A stretch of 22,030 nucleotides of DNA from Sedimenticola sp. (GCA_030619405.1 JAUXBK010000012.1:1-22030), one strand, 5' to 3'; positions 1-7,349 are shown, numbered from the stretch's first letter. Notes: a model not told the origin generated them from the letters alone. Translations and numbers: made by a program.

Positions 1-1069
1 CCAGGCGTGTAATCCGGTGATCATCGGTGGAGGCCCAGCGTGCAACCCCGTCCGATTCGGCATCTGTCCGCATGCTGCGAAACTTGTGAATCCGGAAGGG
101 TTTGCCGTTGCGACCGACACGCGCCTGGTGATAGAAGATCGGGTCACGCCCTGTGGATTCGATCAGACTGGCTATGCCAACCAGAAGGATGAAAGGGGAA
201 AACAGCACCAGCAGCAATAGACTGACCAATATATCGATGATCCGCTTTACGTTCTGGGCAACCACTCCCACATGAAACCCGGGAGAGTAGTAGATCCAGC
301 TCGGATGCAACAGATCGATATTGACCCTTGACGTCTCTTTTTCGAAGAAAGTAAGCAGATCGAAGACCACGATGCCGGACATCTTGCAGTCCAGGATATC
401 GTCCACTGGCAGCCCCTTACGGCGGTCATCCACGGCAATAACGATCTCACTGACCTCCAGCTCGAAAGCCAGGTCAGCCAGGGCACCGGTCAATTCGATC
501 TGCCGGTCGTCTGAAATGATATTGCTGCCATGTTCCAACCGCACATACTTCACCACCGTGAACCCAATATTCTTTGGTTCACTCTCCTCCGTCTGGGCGA
601 TCCGGGCGGCGTTGATTCCGGTACCCAGTACCAGTACCCGCTGCTTCTGGGAGTCTACCCCTACGATCCGGAAGAAGACCAGTCGCAGGAGCAATACCCC
701 GGCGATCGAGAGCAGCATGGCCAGCCCGAATATGCCGCGCCCCTGAAACAGGTCGGGAAAGGTATAAAACAGCAGACTCATGGCCATGGAGGCCAGAAAG
801 AAGCTCACGCCAAGTCTGACCAGCAGTGCCGCCGTGCCTGTGAGACCGCGCTGATAGAGTCCCATCGCGATCATGGCAGATGACACCAGTACGCTGTATA
901 GAAGGGCTGAGTAGGAAACCGAACTTTCGAACTCCAGCGAAACGCTGCCACCGATCAATTCATGGCGAAGAAAATAGGCGGTCAAATGGCAGAGATAGAA
1001 TAGAACCAACTCAAGTATCCCCAACAGCAGAAAGGTCTTGGAGACATAGTGGCCGAAGAGTCTGATCAT
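1..1069 (-). CDS. Exopolysaccharide polyprenyl-phosphate sugar transferase, EpsB_2-like (partial, 3' end outside window)
   Basis: I translated this gene by hand on the minus strand; 356 codons are visible before it leaves the window. It should be a membrane enzyme that moves the first sugar-1-phosphate onto undecaprenyl phosphate to start exopolysaccharide synthesis. The N-terminus MIRLFGHYVSKTFLLLG resembles the PEP-CTERM/exosortase-associated sugar transferases. Hydrophobic segments lie near residues 12-32, 52-71, 83-102 and 111-130. A Rossmann-like nucleotide-binding stretch (VLVLGTGINAARIA) covers about 145-158. A further membrane hairpin at about 279-303 leads into the bacterial sugar-transferase domain (QARVGRNGKPFRIHKFRSM, about 315-333). 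The catalytic C-terminus is cut by the window edge. The ATG at 1069 overlaps the stop of a 20-codon ORF in ATGA, so translation may be coupled. It is divergent from a nucleotide-sugar dehydrogenase, which fits a polysaccharide cluster. The family is secure; the exact sugar is unknown. Confidence 0.85.
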   Translation of the reverse strand, partial: MIRLFGHYVSKTFLLLGILELVLFYLCHLTAYFLRHELIGGSVSLEFESSVSYSALLYSVLVSSAMIAMGLYQRGLTGTAALLVRLGVSFFLASMAMSLLFYTFPDLFQGRGIFGLAMLLSIAGVLLLRLVFFRIVGVDSQKQRVLVLGTGINAARIAQTEESEPKNIGFTVVKYVRLEHGSNIISDDRQIELTGALADLAFELEVSEIVIAVDDRRKGLPVDDILDCKMSGIVVFDLLTFFEKETSRVNIDLLHPSWIYYSPGFHVGVVAQNVKRIIDILVSLLLLVLFSPFILLVGIASLIESTGRDPIFYHQARVGRNGKPFRIHKFRSMRTDAESDGVARWASTDDHRITRL

Positions 1070-1128
1070 CGTGCGCTCACCCGGATGAGTACAGGACTTC
1101 CCGCATCTATTGGATAGGTTTTTTTCAT
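1066..1128 (-). CDS. Possible 20-aa leader ORF upstream of the sugar transferase
   Basis: This short minus-strand ORF starts with ATG at 1128, preceded by a purine-rich AGGGAAGAG ribosome-binding site, and encodes a peptide beginning MKKTYPIDAG. Its TGA overlaps the ATG of the sugar transferase (ATGA), an arrangement typical of translational coupling. The sugar transferase itself has only a weak ribosome-binding site, so the leader could supply its ribosomes. The same reading frame stays open upstream to about 1220 without a start codon, so it could instead be the end of a decayed gene. No known family is recognised. Confidence 0.35.
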   Translation of the reverse strand: MKKTYPIDAGSPVLIRVSAR

Positions 1129-1491
1129 CTTCTCTTCCCTGTTACAACGGCTATCAAGATAGACGTCTCCCGCCTCCAGGTATTTCGACCGGGGTAAATC
1201 GAGCCGATAAGTATATCAGGATAGGAAGCAACATATAGTACCTTGTCATAACAGTCTGTTTGCGCTGGGAAAGTTAGAGTTTGGTTACACCTAGAGCCGG
1301 TACGGGGCAAGGCCCTAAAATCCCACGGTGGGGGTAGCGGCAGGGTTTCCGGAAACTCAACCGCCTCAAATTTACCATCGGGTACCAGTTGCAGTATCAT
1401 TTCGCGCGTACAAATGTTCGAGGGACGACGCTTCAAGAAAACCGCGCCACCGCCGAAAACGGAGAACGGTGTCATTACAAGGAATCAAGTC
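1129..1491. other. Divergent intergenic region between the sugar transferase and tviB
   Basis: These 363 bases separate two divergent polysaccharide genes and should hold promoters for both. I see no convincing sigma-70 or sigma-54 pair. A minus-strand open frame crosses most of it (1125-1475) but has no recognisable family and no good ribosome-binding site. A G-rich stretch around 1297-1350 could fold, but I could not match it confidently to a known riboswitch. Confidence 0.4.
1479..1483 (+). promoter_or_regulatory. Ribosome-binding site deciding the tviB start
   Basis: AAGGA lies 8 bases before ATG 1492 and supports this start over the upstream in-frame ATG at 1414. Confidence 0.6.
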
Positions 1492-2769
1492 ATGCTGGAT
1501 CTGAACAATGTTCGTATCGGGGTGCTCGGCCTCGGTTATGTGGGTCTGCCGCTGGCGGTGGAGTTCGGGCGTAAGATATCCACCACCGGGCTGGATATAA
1601 ATCAGGCCCGCATCGAGGAACTCAAAGCTGGAAAGGACAGGTCGCTGGAGGTTGAACCCGAAGAACTGGCCAAGGCTGAACGGCTCGAGTTCACGCATGA
1701 CCCGGACGACCTTCGACAATGCAATGTCTACATCGTGACCGTTCCCACACCCATCGACGAGTACAAGAGCCCGGACCTCTCCCCACTGGTCGGAGCCAGC
1801 CGCACGCTGGGCGGCCTGCTGCAGCAGGGAGACGTGGCAATCTTCGAGTCCACCGTCTATCCGGGAGCCACCGAAGAGGTGTGCGTGCCGATCATGGAGG
1901 AGATATCCGGTCTGAAGTTCAATCAGGGATTTTTCGTCGGCTACAGTCCAGAGCGGATCAACCCGGGTGACAAGGAACACCGGGTCACCAATATCAAGAA
2001 GGTGACCTCTGGATCCACCCCGGAGGTGGCAGACTTCGTCGATGCCCTCTACCGGACGGTGATCGTCGCTGGAACCCACAAAGCGAGCAGCATCAAGGTG
2101 GCGGAAGCGGCCAAGGTGATCGAGAACACCCAAAGAGATGTCAACATCGCCCTGATCAACGAACTGGCACTTATCTTCAACCGCCTGGGTATCGACACCC
2201 TGGAGGTGCTGGAGGCGGCAGGCAGCAAATGGAACTTCCTCCCGTTCCGGCCCGGCCTGGTGGGCGGCCACTGCATCGGCGTCGACCCCTATTACCTGAC
2301 TTACAAGGCCCAGGCCATCGGTTATCACCCCGAGATCATCCTTGCCGGACGCCGTATCAACGACGGTATGGGTGCCTACATCGTGGGTGAAGTGGTGAAG
2401 CTGATGGTGAAGAACAAGCTGCAGGTTGCGGACAGCCGGGTTTTGATCATGGGGCTCACCTTCAAGGAGAACTGCCCCGATCTGCGCAACACCCGGGTGG
2501 TGGACATGGTGGCCGAACTCGAGAGCTATGACGTCCAGGTCGATATCCATGATCCTTGGGTGAACCCGGCAGAGGCGCAGCACGAATATGCTATAGACCC
2601 CATCCCCACCCTCCAGCAGGGTGTCTATGACGCCGTACTGCTGGCCGTCTCACACCAGCAGTTCGTGGCCATGGGGGCGGAACGGATCCGCGCCCTGTGC
2701 AAACCCGGCGGTATCCTCTATGACATCAAACACATCCTGAAGACGGATGAGTCGGACGGGAGACTTTGA
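1492..2769 (+). CDS. tviB: UDP-N-acetylhexosamine 6-dehydrogenase, TviB/WbpO-type nucleotide sugar dehydrogenase
   Basis: This 425-residue cytosolic enzyme would oxidise C6 of a UDP-N-acetylhexosamine to the uronic acid with two NAD+, supplying an acidic sugar for surface or exopolysaccharide. The NAD-binding motif GLGYVG is at residues 13-18. The catalytic cysteine is Cys261 in GGHCIGVDPYYLTYKA. The stretches VPTPI, ESTVYPG, SPERINPGD and FKENCPDLRNTR are strongly like the Vi-antigen TviB/VipA family, and the length is normal. I chose ATG 1492 because AAGGA at 1479-1483 sits 8 bases upstream. The open frame extends 26 codons further to 1414, but those residues look unlike the family and lack a ribosome-binding site. 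The partner epimerase (tviC-like) is not in the window. GlcNAc versus GalNAc specificity cannot be settled here. Confidence 0.92.
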   Translation: MLDLNNVRIGVLGLGYVGLPLAVEFGRKISTTGLDINQARIEELKAGKDRSLEVEPEELAKAERLEFTHDPDDLRQCNVYIVTVPTPIDEYKSPDLSPLVGASRTLGGLLQQGDVAIFESTVYPGATEEVCVPIMEEISGLKFNQGFFVGYSPERINPGDKEHRVTNIKKVTSGSTPEVADFVDALYRTVIVAGTHKASSIKVAEAAKVIENTQRDVNIALINELALIFNRLGIDTLEVLEAAGSKWNFLPFRPGLVGGHCIGVDPYYLTYKAQAIGYHPEIILAGRRINDGMGAYIVGEVVKLMVKNKLQVADSRVLIMGLTFKENCPDLRNTRVVDMVAELESYDVQVDIHDPWVNPAEAQHEYAIDPIPTLQQGVYDAVLLAVSHQQFVAMGAERIRALCKPGGILYDIKHILKTDESDGRL

Positions 2770-2775
2770 ACTGAG

Positions 2776-3687
2776 TCACTCCTTCTCCAGCTCTCCCCCA
2801 AACTGGCCGATCAGGCGTGGCAGAAACCGCCCCAGCTCCAGGGTCATCAGGGTAAAATCGGCGTCGAAGCGGGCTGCCGCATCCTCCGCCTCCATATCGG
2901 CTGCCTCCTCCTGGATCACGTCGAGAAAGCGGAGTCGTTTGATGGCGAACTCGTCGGTCAGCAGCAGGCTGAGCCGTTCGTGCCACTCCAGGGCGATCTT
3001 TACCACCTGTTTGCCAGCTTTGAGGTGGACCTGGATCTCTTCGCCCTGCAGATCCTGATGACTGCAGCGCACCACCCCTTTCTCCTCCGACGCGTCCCTC
3101 AGCTCACACTCTTCCAGAACCTGGAACTCTGACGGCGGCAATTTCTTCTGCAGCCAGGCCGTCATGACCGATGCCGGTGCCTGGGCCACCTCCAGCGGGC
3201 GCAACGGCAAAGTTCCCAGGCTCTCCCGCAACAGGGTGATCAACTCCTCGGCTCGTTTTGCGCTGACCGCATCCACCAGCAGCCAGTCATTGCGGGTATC
3301 GACATAAGCATAGATCCGTGTCGATTTGATAAAGGCCCGGGGCAGCAGGTCCTGCATGATCTCATCTTTGATCTCCCCCTTTTCCCGGCGGCTCACCCGG
3401 CGACCCTCCCGCTCTTCCAGGTCTGCCACCTTCTCTTCCAACTGCTCACGCACCACCGATGAGGGCACCAGGCGCTCCTCAAGGCGGGCACAGATCATGG
3501 TGCACCCGCCTGCGGCGTGCGTCAGCTGGCTTCCATGGCGACCCAGCGGCCGGTCCCACCCGATGGTGGATGACTCCAGGCTGCCACAGGCCCTCGCTGC
3601 CCGTTCCAGAAGGTAATCGTGCAGCGCCTCCGGTGAGTGTTCGAAAGGGCTGGTCAAACGGTAGATCTGAAGATTTCTGAACCACAT
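2776..3687 (-). CDS. rdgC: Recombination-associated protein RdgC
   Basis: This 303-residue protein matches the RdgC family in length and in its N-terminus (MWFRNLQIYRL). Further family-like stretches include LPRAFIKSTRIYAYVDTRNDWLLVDA and the C-terminal LTDEFAIKRLRFLDVIQEEA. RdgC forms a ring-shaped dimer on double-stranded DNA in the nucleoid and restrains RecA-dependent recombination; it has also been linked to replication restart and to pilin variation in Neisseria. The gene is convergent with tviB, with only 6 bases between the two stop codons and no clear terminator there. It stands alone as a transcription unit. Confidence 0.95.
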   Translation of the reverse strand: MWFRNLQIYRLTSPFEHSPEALHDYLLERAARACGSLESSTIGWDRPLGRHGSQLTHAAGGCTMICARLEERLVPSSVVREQLEEKVADLEEREGRRVSRREKGEIKDEIMQDLLPRAFIKSTRIYAYVDTRNDWLLVDAVSAKRAEELITLLRESLGTLPLRPLEVAQAPASVMTAWLQKKLPPSEFQVLEECELRDASEEKGVVRCSHQDLQGEEIQVHLKAGKQVVKIALEWHERLSLLLTDEFAIKRLRFLDVIQEEAADMEAEDAAARFDADFTLMTLELGRFLPRLIGQFGGELEKE

Positions 3688-3740
3688 GAGACTGCTCCAA
3701 AAAGTGCGGCATTATGGCAGCGAATGGTGAAGATTTCCTC

Positions 3741-3958
3741 CTAATACCTCAAACGCTAAATAACTGCGATCAGACGGCGAGGATAAATCGCCGAGAGCAA
3801 GGGTCGCAACCGGCATCCTGCCTCGAGCGACACTCGTGCATCCCTGCACGTCGCGCAACATCGCAGGAATAGCGGGCTCTCTTTCAAGATGTTGCAACGC
3901 AGCTATCGGTGATTTAGACCGTCGCATGGTCGTAGGTATTTAGCGTTTGAGGTACTAG
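3741..3958. repeat. MITE-like inverted-repeat element (218 bp)
   Basis: The ends of this non-coding stretch are near-perfect inverted repeats: 3741-3762 pairs with 3937-3958 at 21 of 22 positions, with a perfect 18-bp core TACCTCAAACGCTAAATA (3745-3762). The similarity continues inward less perfectly for about 40 bases (around 3763-3800 against 3895-3936). No transposase is inside. A small minus-strand open frame (3712-3927) crosses it but looks like a by-product of the repeat. I found no convincing target-site duplication. It sits between rdgC and amrB and fills most of that gap. Confidence 0.65.
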
Positions 3959-4035
3959 AAACTACGGGCTTGATTTTCAGGACCATCGGACACATTGTTA
4001 TATAGAAGAACAGAGGATGCCGGGAACAGAGCGTT

Positions 4036-4042
4036 AAGGAGG
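4036..4042 (+). promoter_or_regulatory. Strong ribosome-binding site of amrB
   Basis: A near-consensus AAGGAGG lies 5 bases upstream of ATG 4048 and fixes the start of amrB. Confidence 0.8.
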
Positions 4043-4047
4043 GGAAA

Positions 4048-4845
4048 ATGGTACAGATAAGATATCCGGCGGTGGCAGGAATGTTCTATCCGGCCGATCC
4101 AGATGAACTGAGGGGGCAGATCCGACAGTTCCTCTCCGCTGCACGGCATGACGTGATACCGCCGCCGAAGGCCCTGATTGCACCACATGCCGGCTATATC
4201 TATTCCGGTCCTGTTGCTGCCAGCGCCTATGCCCAGCTCGATCAGGAAGCAGGCCGCCTATCCCGTGTGGTCATACTGGCACCGGCCCACCGGATGGGCT
4301 TCCGCGGGATGGCCCGCAGCAGTGCGTCGCTGTTTCGTACTCCGCTGGGCGATATCGATGTGGACCAGGAGGCGATGGCCCTGATCGACGATCTCCCCCA
4401 GGTTCAGTTGCTGGATGCAGCCTTCGAGGGAGAGCACAGCATTGAAGTTCAGCTCCCGTTCCTGCAGGAGGCCTTGGAAGAGTTCCGCATCGTACCACTG
4501 CTGGTCAGCGAGGCACTCCCGGAAGAGGTGGAACAGGTACTGGAGCGTTTGTGGGGAGGAGAGGAGACACTGATCGTGATCAGCTCGGACCTGAGTCATT
4601 ACCTGGACTACGATTCGGCACGCAGGATGGACAAGGAGGCCACTCACGCCATCGAGACCCTGAATTCCGAGGCGCTCTCTTACCACCATGCCTGCGGCAG
4701 GACGCCGGTGAGCGGGCTTCTGCTGGCCGCCCGGCGTCATCATCTCAAGCCGTCGACCCTCGATCTTCGTAACTCCGGGGACACAGCAGGCCCCCGCAAC
4801 CAAGTGGTAGGCTATGGCGCTTACGCATTCTCCAGAGCCGTCTGA
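4048..4845 (+). CDS. amrB: AmmeMemoRadiSam system protein B (MEMO1-like)
   Basis: This 265-residue protein belongs to the MEMO family, related in fold to class III extradiol dioxygenases. Family landmarks are visible in order: YPAVAGMFYPAD (6-17), APHAGYIYSGP (45-55), APAHRMGF (78-85), EHSIEVQLPFL (129-139), SSDLSHY (179-185) and CGRTP (216-220). His47, His81 and Cys216 fall where human MEMO1 has its metal-binding His49, His81 and Cys244. The bacterial protein is grouped with an AMMECR1 protein and a radical SAM protein as the AmmeMemoRadiSam set, whose reaction is not firmly established. The start has a strong AAGGAGG site. The gene overlaps amrA by 32 bases, so the two are co-translated. 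No radical SAM partner is in the window. Confidence 0.93.
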   Translation: MVQIRYPAVAGMFYPADPDELRGQIRQFLSAARHDVIPPPKALIAPHAGYIYSGPVAASAYAQLDQEAGRLSRVVILAPAHRMGFRGMARSSASLFRTPLGDIDVDQEAMALIDDLPQVQLLDAAFEGEHSIEVQLPFLQEALEEFRIVPLLVSEALPEEVEQVLERLWGGEETLIVISSDLSHYLDYDSARRMDKEATHAIETLNSEALSYHHACGRTPVSGLLLAARRHHLKPSTLDLRNSGDTAGPRNQVVGYGAYAFSRAV

Positions 4846-5413
4846 TTCCCTCTCCCGAACTGCCCGGCGTACCCTGCTGGAGCGGGCGGAGGCATCGATC
4901 CGGCACGGCCTGGTGGCGGGCCAACCGTCAACGATCGATCCGTTCGCTTACCCGGCTGAACTGCAGGCCCGGCGGGCCAGTTTCGTCACCCTCAACAGGA
5001 ATGGCAACCTGAGAGGCTGCATCGGTCATCTGGAGGCGATACAGTCGCTGGTGCAGGACGTGGTGGAAAATGCCTTTGCCGCCGCCTTCCGTGATCCCCG
5101 GTTTCCGCCCTTATCCGAGGCTGAGATGACAGATCTGGAGATCCACATCTCGGTATTGACCCCGGCCACGCCCCTGGAGTTCTCGTCGGAACAGGACCTC
5201 GTCCGCCGCATCCGGCCGGGAACCGACGGCCTGATCCTCGAGGAGGGCACGCGCCGCGGCACTTTTCTGCCCTCCGTCTGGGAGTCACTGCCAGACCCAC
5301 TCAGCTTCCTCCAGCAGCTCAAGCTGAAGGCCGGCCTGCCACCAGACTACTGGTCGGACAGGCTCCGGGTCTATCGTTATCAGACCGAATCCTTCTCGCA
5401 GAATGAGCTGTGA
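4814..5413 (+). CDS. amrA: AmmeMemoRadiSam system protein A (AMMECR1 domain)
   Basis: This 199-residue AMMECR1-domain protein carries the hallmark LRGCIGHLE at residues 66-74. Other typical stretches are AAFRDPRFPPLSEAEM, LEIHISVLTP, GLILEEGTRRGTFLPSVWE and FLQQLKLKAGLPPDYW. The molecular function of AMMECR1 proteins is not known; the conserved cysteine motif suggests an enzymatic or modification role. The ATG at 4814 lies inside the end of amrB (32-base overlap) and follows GGTAGG, so the pair forms one operon. The length and the MEMO neighbour make the assignment safe. Confidence 0.93.
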   Translation: MALTHSPEPSDSLSRTARRTLLERAEASIRHGLVAGQPSTIDPFAYPAELQARRASFVTLNRNGNLRGCIGHLEAIQSLVQDVVENAFAAAFRDPRFPPLSEAEMTDLEIHISVLTPATPLEFSSEQDLVRRIRPGTDGLILEEGTRRGTFLPSVWESLPDPLSFLQQLKLKAGLPPDYWSDRLRVYRYQTESFSQNEL

Positions 5414-5524
5414 AGTTGGCAGTTAGCGCGAGATCTTGGCAGGGTCCAATCGGTTTACTCAATACATCGGCTACATGGTCGCTAACCTATAATCGTACCC
5501 GTTCATGGGATAATAAAGACTTTT

Positions 5525-5714
5525 AGCCGCGGATTAACGCGGATTACACACGGATAAAGCTTATAGACCCAAAGACGTGGCACAGTTGCGCAACGAATTG
5601 AAGGCTACTGGGATGGGTATTGGGCTGCTAATCAACACTGGAGCCCAAATAGGAGAGTTCAAGTGGTTTGTGTTATCAAAACAATCCGTGTTTGATCCGC
5701 GTTAATCCGTGGCT
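5525..5714. repeat. Inverted-repeat element, left copy flanking fliK-flhX
   Basis: The arms at 5525-5555 (AGCCGCGGATTAACGCGGAT at the outer end) and 5684-5714 are inverted copies with about four mismatches over 31 bases. A short outer match (AATAAAG at 5512-5518, CTTTATT at 5717-5723) may extend them. The interior carries a decayed GxxExxY gene end. The arms match those of the element at 7378-7549, so this family occurs twice in the window, on either side of fliK-flhX. The right arm and the bases after it supply the open frame upstream of the real fliK start. Confidence 0.75.
5556..5705 (+). pseudogene. Relic of a GxxExxY-family protein gene (3' end only)
   Basis: Inside the left inverted-repeat element one plus-strand frame reads through KDVAQLRNELKATGMGIGLL and on into INTGAQIGEF before a TAA at 5703-5705. 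This matches the C-terminal signature of GxxExxY proteins, roughly AQLLNYLKATG followed by xLGLLINFG. The N-terminal two thirds, including the GxxExxY and ELK motifs, and any start codon are missing, so only a fragment remains. GxxExxY genes are, from memory, often found between repeats of this tccgcg type. The identification rests on about 25 residues and is moderate. Confidence 0.5.
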
Positions 5715-5784
5715 GCCTTTATTGTTCGTGGATGCATACCTAATAATCGAATCACACTCCCTTTCCCTGCGGCGCCATAGATTC

Positions 5785-7059
5785 ATGGACATAGTCAGTA
5801 TCATCAATGCGCCACGTCTCACGGTGGAGACGATTCGCAATGAGGCGCTCAGCAAACTTCGGCCAGGCCAGACCGTGGAAGCCAGGGTGCTGTCGCCCAC
5901 CCGTGACAATCAGGTGAGACTCAGCATTCGGGGCCGTGAGGTACGTGCCCATACGGGGATACAGATGGCCGCCGGTAACAAGTTGTTGCTGTCGGTAGTC
6001 AGAACCGGCAGCCCGTTGCAGATGAAGGTACTTCGGAAAGCGTCTGAATCTCAGGTGCAGACGCGGGCGTTGCGTGCTGCATTGCCCAGACAGGCCCCGC
6101 TGCACCAGCTGTTCAGCCGGCTGACGGAACTCTCCACCGCTGGCCCAAGGCTCGGCAAAGGGGGGCAGGAAGCCGCCCTGTCGTCCAATCCGGCGGGGGC
6201 TTCCACCCGGCTGCCACCCCAACCCCGGATCCCGCTCATACCGACGGGTATAGCAAAAGCCAGCCTGACACGCTCCCCTCCCCCATCCCACACCGGGCCT
6301 TCAGGGCCGGGACAGCTGGACCTGGAGCTGCTGCAGACCACACAGCGTATTCTCACTCAGGCATTGCAACAGGGCGAACCATTGACACCCACCCGCCTGC
6401 GAACGGCATTCGAGCATTCCGGTCTGTTCCTCGAAGCGCGACTGGCCGCGGGCCTGAAACCGGAAGGCGATCTCAAGGCCAGTCTGCTGCAACTGCTGTC
6501 ACAACTGCGCGGTCGACTGAGCGCAGAGATGCCGACGGGGAGCAGTGAGACCACCCGACAGGAGCCCGCATCACCGAGTTCCCCAGCCATGCGACTTCTG
6601 CTCGACCTGTTGTCACAAACCGAGGGCAGCCTGGCGCGGCTGTTGGTGAACCAGCTCACTTCTCTGCCAGTAGACGAGGGTGTCAAGCAAGTATGGCAAT
6701 TCGAATTGCCAATCCGTCTGTCCCAGCAGATGGATGAGTTTCGGCTGCAGATAAGCTGTGATGAGCAGCAGCAATCGGGCGAAAAGGAGGCTGGTTGGAC
6801 GGTCCGGCTCGATTTCGATCTGGCGGGTCTGGGGCCGGTCAGCAGCCGTCTGGTTCTGCGGGGCAACCGGATCTCCAGCCACTTCACTACGCCGCGGGAG
6901 GGGACACGCAGGCTGATCGAGCAGACTCTACCGGCACTGGAGCAGGCTTTCAGCCGGGCGGGTCTCCAGGTCGGTCATCTGACGGCACGCCAGGATCAGT
7001 TGGTGCCTGAACGCTCATTCCACAGGCCCCCATTTCCACTGCTGGACGAACAGGCATGA
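5785..7059 (+). CDS. fliK: FliK-type flagellar hook-length control protein
   Basis: This 424-residue protein has the layout of FliK. An N-terminal region (LRPGQTVEARVLS and following) is followed by a Pro/Gln/Ser-rich linker (about 100-190), then a helical part. The C-terminal hook-length domain runs from about 285 to 395, containing QVWQFELPIRLSQQMDEFRL, WTVRLDFDLAGLGPVSSRLV and LPALEQAFSRAGLQV. FliK is exported as a ruler and triggers the FlhB specificity switch. The open frame reaches back to 5668, but those 39 residues are encoded by the neighbouring repeat, so I take ATG 5785; its ribosome-binding site is weak. It overlaps flhX in ATGA. It points against the fliE-fliJ block and is enclosed by two repeat elements. 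It may be a second, divergent FliK rather than the only one in the genome. Confidence 0.8.
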   Translation: MDIVSIINAPRLTVETIRNEALSKLRPGQTVEARVLSPTRDNQVRLSIRGREVRAHTGIQMAAGNKLLLSVVRTGSPLQMKVLRKASESQVQTRALRAALPRQAPLHQLFSRLTELSTAGPRLGKGGQEAALSSNPAGASTRLPPQPRIPLIPTGIAKASLTRSPPPSHTGPSGPGQLDLELLQTTQRILTQALQQGEPLTPTRLRTAFEHSGLFLEARLAAGLKPEGDLKASLLQLLSQLRGRLSAEMPTGSSETTRQEPASPSSPAMRLLLDLLSQTEGSLARLLVNQLTSLPVDEGVKQVWQFELPIRLSQQMDEFRLQISCDEQQQSGEKEAGWTVRLDFDLAGLGPVSSRLVLRGNRISSHFTTPREGTRRLIEQTLPALEQAFSRAGLQVGHLTARQDQLVPERSFHRPPFPLLDEQA

Positions 7060-7349
7060 GCGGCATTGACCAGGAGTCGGAGCTGGCGGTCGCCCTGCTG
7101 TATGACGGGGAAAATGCCCCCCGGATCACCGCCAAGGGTCGTGGAGCCGTTGCCCGTGAGATTCTGGAACTGGCCGCCGAACAGCGGATTCCGCTGGAGA
7201 ACGACCCGGAACTGGCGGCAATCCTGGCCCAGATTCCCCTGGGCGACGAGATCCCGGAGCCTCTCTACCGGGCCATCGCCGAGGTGATCGCCTTCGCCTA
7301 TATCGTCTCAGGAAAGTGCCCCCCCGGCTTCCAGGCGCCAGAAACTTGA
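7056..7349 (+). CDS. flhX: FlhB-like export switch protein, cytoplasmic domain only (FlhX/FhlB)
   Basis: This 97-residue protein corresponds to the C-terminal cytoplasmic domain of the flagellar export switch protein FlhB. AVALLYDGENAPRITAKGRG (12-31) matches the FlhB stretch after its autocleavage site, and IPLENDPELAAIL, IPLGDEIPEPLYRAIAEVIAFAY match the rest. It has no membrane segments and lacks the NPTH cleavage motif, which places it in the stand-alone FlhX/FhlB group. Such proteins are thought to resemble the cleaved FlhB C-terminal fragment. The start overlaps the end of fliK (ATGA at 7056-7059), so the two genes are translated together. Confidence 0.85.
   Translation: MSGIDQESELAVALLYDGENAPRITAKGRGAVAREILELAAEQRIPLENDPELAAILAQIPLGDEIPEPLYRAIAEVIAFAYIVSGKCPPGFQAPET

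Noticed and set aside
1203..1210. GCCGATAA, identical to the sigma-28 -10 element, upstream of tviB
   Set aside because: No matching -35 element lies at the right distance, and an 8-mer match is expected by chance at about this frequency in a window this size.
1297..1350. G-rich stretch with partial resemblance to a c-di-GMP-I riboswitch core
   Set aside because: Some pieces such as GGTAGCGG and GGGTTTCCGG look similar, but the conserved GGGACGCAAAGCC segment and the closing stem could not be found.
1372..2583. 403-codon open frame on the minus strand opposite tviB
   Set aside because: It is a mirror of the tviB coding sequence with no family features.
3712..3927. 71-codon minus-strand frame between rdgC and amrB
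   Set aside because: Most of it lies in the inverted-repeat element, it has no ribosome-binding site, and it reads like the by-product ORFs found in repeats.
5578..5589. TGGCACAGTTGC resembling a sigma-54 promoter ahead of fliK
   Set aside because: The spacing between the TGGCAC and TTGC parts is only 2 bases instead of 5, and it lies in the GxxExxY relic.
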